From Avena insularis (Eukaryota; Streptophyta; Magnoliopsida; Poales; Poaceae): a stretch of DNA of 64,000 bases. The DNA lies in contig CM042688.1 in NCBI GenBank assembly GCA_023614405.1, positions 374,467,331-374,531,330 of the forward strand, in the 5' to 3' direction. The notes beneath the pieces were generated by a model. The model made no database searches and was not told the origin of the DNA. It worked only from the letters and a program-made list of their open reading frames with translations. Below are positions 62,003-64,000 of the stretch, one piece after another. The position numbers and the translations under genes are program-made. Position 1 is the stretch's first letter; the number at the start of each line of letters is the position of its first letter.

Positions 62003-64000
62003 TCCTAAACCACATATGATCCACCAGTGTCATTGCATGTGTGTTCTTTTCCTAAACCACATCGATCCACCATAGTCATTGCATGTGTGTTCTTTTTCTA
62101 AACAACATGGATCCACCAGTGTCATTGCATGTGTGTTCTTTCATAAAGCAAATGGATCCACCAGAGTCATTGGATGTGTGTTCATTTCCTAAACCATAGG
62201 GATCCACCAGAGTCATTGCATGTGTGTTCTTTTCCTAAACCACCACTAGAGTCATTGCATGTGTGTTCTTTTCCTAAATCACATGGATCCACTAGTGTCA
62301 TTGCATGTGTTTTCCTTTCTTAAACCACCACTAGAGTCATTTCAGATGTGTTCTTTACCTAAACCACATGGATCCACCAGAGTCATTGCATGTGCATTGT
62401 TTGCATAAACCAAATGGATCCACTAGTGTCATTGCATGTGTGTTCCTTTCCAAAACCACCACTAGAGTCATTGCATGTGTGTTATTTTCCTAAACTAAAT
62501 GGATCCACTAGAGTCATTGCATGTGTGTTCTTTTCCTAAACCACCACCAGAGTCATTGCATTTGTCTTATTTTCCTAAACCACCACTAGAGTCATTGCAT
62601 GTGTGTTCCTTTCCAAAACCACATGGATCCACCACAATCATTGCATGTGTGTTCCGTTACTAAACCACATGGATCCACCAGAGTCATTGCATGCGTGTTC
62701 TTTTCCTAAATCACATGTATCCACCAGAGTCATTGCATGTGTGTTTTTTCCTAAACAACATGGATCCACCAGAGTCATTTCATGTGTGTTATTTTGCTAA
62801 ACCACCACCAGAGTCATTGCATGTGTCTTCTTTTCCTAATCCACCGCTAGACTCATTGCATGTGTCTTCCTTTCCTAAACCACATGGATCCACGAGTGTC
62901 ATTGCATTTGCGTTCTTTTCATAAACCACCACTGGAGTCAATTCATCTGTGTTGTTTTCCTAAACCACATGGATCCACAAGAGTCATTGCATGTATGTTC
63001 CTTTCCTAAACCACATCCAGAGTCATTGCATGTGTCTTCATTTCCTAAACCACCTTCAAAGTCATTGCATGTGTGTTGTTTTCCTAAACCACATGGATTC
63101 ACCTGTGTCATTGCATGTGTGTTCCTTTCCTAAACCACCACAAGATTCATTGCATGTGTGTTCTTTTCCTAAACCACCACACCACTAGATTTATTGCATG
63201 TGTGTTACTTTCCTAAACCATATGGATCCACCAATGTCATTACATGTGTGTTCGTTTCATAAACCACATGGATCCACCAGAGTCATTGCATGTGTGTTAT
63301 TTTCCTAAACCAGATGGATCCAATAGAGTTATTGCATGTGTGTTCCTTTTTTAAACCACATCTAGAGTCATTGCATGTGCCTTCCTTTCCTAAACCACCA
63401 CCACAGTCATTGCATTCTTGTTCCTTTCCTAAACCACATGGATCCACCAGAGTCATTGCATGTGTGTTATTTTCCTAAGCCACATGGATCCACAAGAGTC
63501 ATTTCATGTGTGCTCTTTTCCTAAACCACCACCCGAGTCATTGCATATGTCTTCCTTTCGTAAACCACATATGATCCACCAGTGTCATTGCATGTGTGTG
63601 CTTTTCATAAACCATATGGATCCACCATAGTCATTGCATGTGTGTTCTTTTTCTAAACCACATGGATCCACCAGTGTCATTGCATGTGTGTTATTTCATA
63701 AACCACATGGATGCACCAGAGTCATTGCATGTTGTTCATTTCCTAAACCACATGGATCCACCAGAGTCATTGCATGTGTGTTCTTTTCCTAAACCACCAC
63801 TAGAGTCATTGCACGTGTGTTATTTTCCTAAATCACATGGATCCACTAGTGTCATTGCATGTGATTTACTTTCCTAAACCACCACTAGAGTCATTGCATG
63901 TGTGTTCTTTACCTAAACCACATGGATCCACCAGAGTCATTGCATGTGTATTGTTTTCATAAACCACATGGATCCACCAGTGTCATTGCACGTGTGTTCC
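62003..64000 (+). repeat. Large satellite duplication, copy 2 (lag 4787), cut by the window end
   Basis: This is the counterpart of about 57216-59213. The final bases of the window still match the earlier copy near 59170-59210, so the duplication probably continues beyond 64000. Confidence 0.75.

Larger units (their letters stand above)
30687..64000 (+). repeat. Satellite array, block C (46/39-bp monomers, runs off the window)
   Basis: This is 33.3 kb of uninterrupted head-to-tail satellite, all in one orientation. Monomers alternate irregularly between the 46-bp form (with ATGGATC) and 39-bp forms. Variant units recur: about 44 bp with CCACACCACTAGAGTTATTG, units with TTTCATAAACC in place of TTTCCTAAACC, and units with ATTCTTGTTC in place of ATGTGTGTTC. 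I see no inversion, no transposon and no gene. Two higher-order domains are listed separately. Many ORFs of 60-150 codons fall here on both strands; all are repeat-derived. Confidence 0.97.
40780..64000 (+). repeat. Higher-order domain II of the satellite (1.42-1.47-kb unit)
   Basis: An anchor unit (GATGGATCCAATAGAGTTAT and close variants) starts copies at 41876, 43344, 44771, 46240, 47054, 48524, 49948, 51417, 52762, 54194, 56951, 58503, 60266, 61737 and 63290. Spacings are 1468, 1427, 1469, 814, 1470, 1424, 1469, 1345, 1432, 2757, 1552, 1763, 1471 and 1553 bp. From 41.9 to 51.4 kb the full-length copies match nearly base for base in register. The domain I marker is absent. From about 52 kb on, larger compound duplications are superimposed. 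A full unit holds roughly 33-35 monomers. Confidence 0.85.

Noticed and set aside
30687..64000. Regularly spaced near-identical repeats resembling a CRISPR array
   Set aside because: There are no unique spacers: the whole unit repeats, unit length varies between 39 and 46, and the surroundings are plant retrotransposons.
573..64000. Telomeric or interstitial telomere repeat (CCTAAAC resembles CCCTAAA)
   Set aside because: Only a single CCTAAAC occurs per 39-46-bp unit, never in tandem, so it is not a telomere array.

Overview
This window reads as intergenic, repeat-dominated plant nuclear DNA, most likely from a grass of the Pooideae (Triticeae/Aveneae type). I base this on a Copia element with a BARE/Angela-like layout (initiator-tRNA-Met primer site, grass-type polypurine tract, terminus ATATGCCC), an Athila-type Gypsy element with a tRNA-Asp primer site, and a non-autonomous element with very long LTRs. 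The species cannot be fixed from sequence alone. I see no host protein-coding gene and no tRNA or rRNA gene.

The backbone is one tandem satellite array covering about 35.7 kb in three blocks (573-2100, 21777-22596, 30687-64000). Its monomers come in two main lengths, 46 bp and 39 bp. They differ by a 7-bp block (ATGGATC) that carries most of a BamHI palindrome. The blocks form one array: deleting the two large insertions and one copy of each target-site duplication restores an intact 46-bp monomer at both junctions.

Insertions from left to right: (1) the 3' end of a Gypsy-like LTR at the window edge (1-572); (2) a degenerate Copia element, minus strand, 2101-21776, with TSD TCCAC; (3) nested in its 5' LTR, a non-autonomous minus-strand element at 8624-19997 with TSD TGCAG, two LTRs of about 4.8 kb, and an internal domain of only 1.73 kb encoding a 284-residue protein with six zinc-knuckle-like motifs; (4) an Athila-type element, plus strand, 22597-30686, with TSD ATCCA, a frameshifted gag, no recognisable pol, and a 3' ORF split by a stop codon.

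The right-hand 33 kb is uninterrupted satellite with higher-order structure. Roughly 30.7-40.8 kb shows a class marked by the motif ATACAYAGTAATTGC with duplications at a lag of 1.39-1.40 kb. From about 40.8 kb to the end, a different higher-order unit of mostly 1.42-1.47 kb recurs about 15 times, and multi-kilobase compound duplications (lags 2759, 3316, 4787 and 7542 bp) are layered on top. The satellite is the most distinctive feature. Many apparent ORFs in it are by-products of monomer phase.
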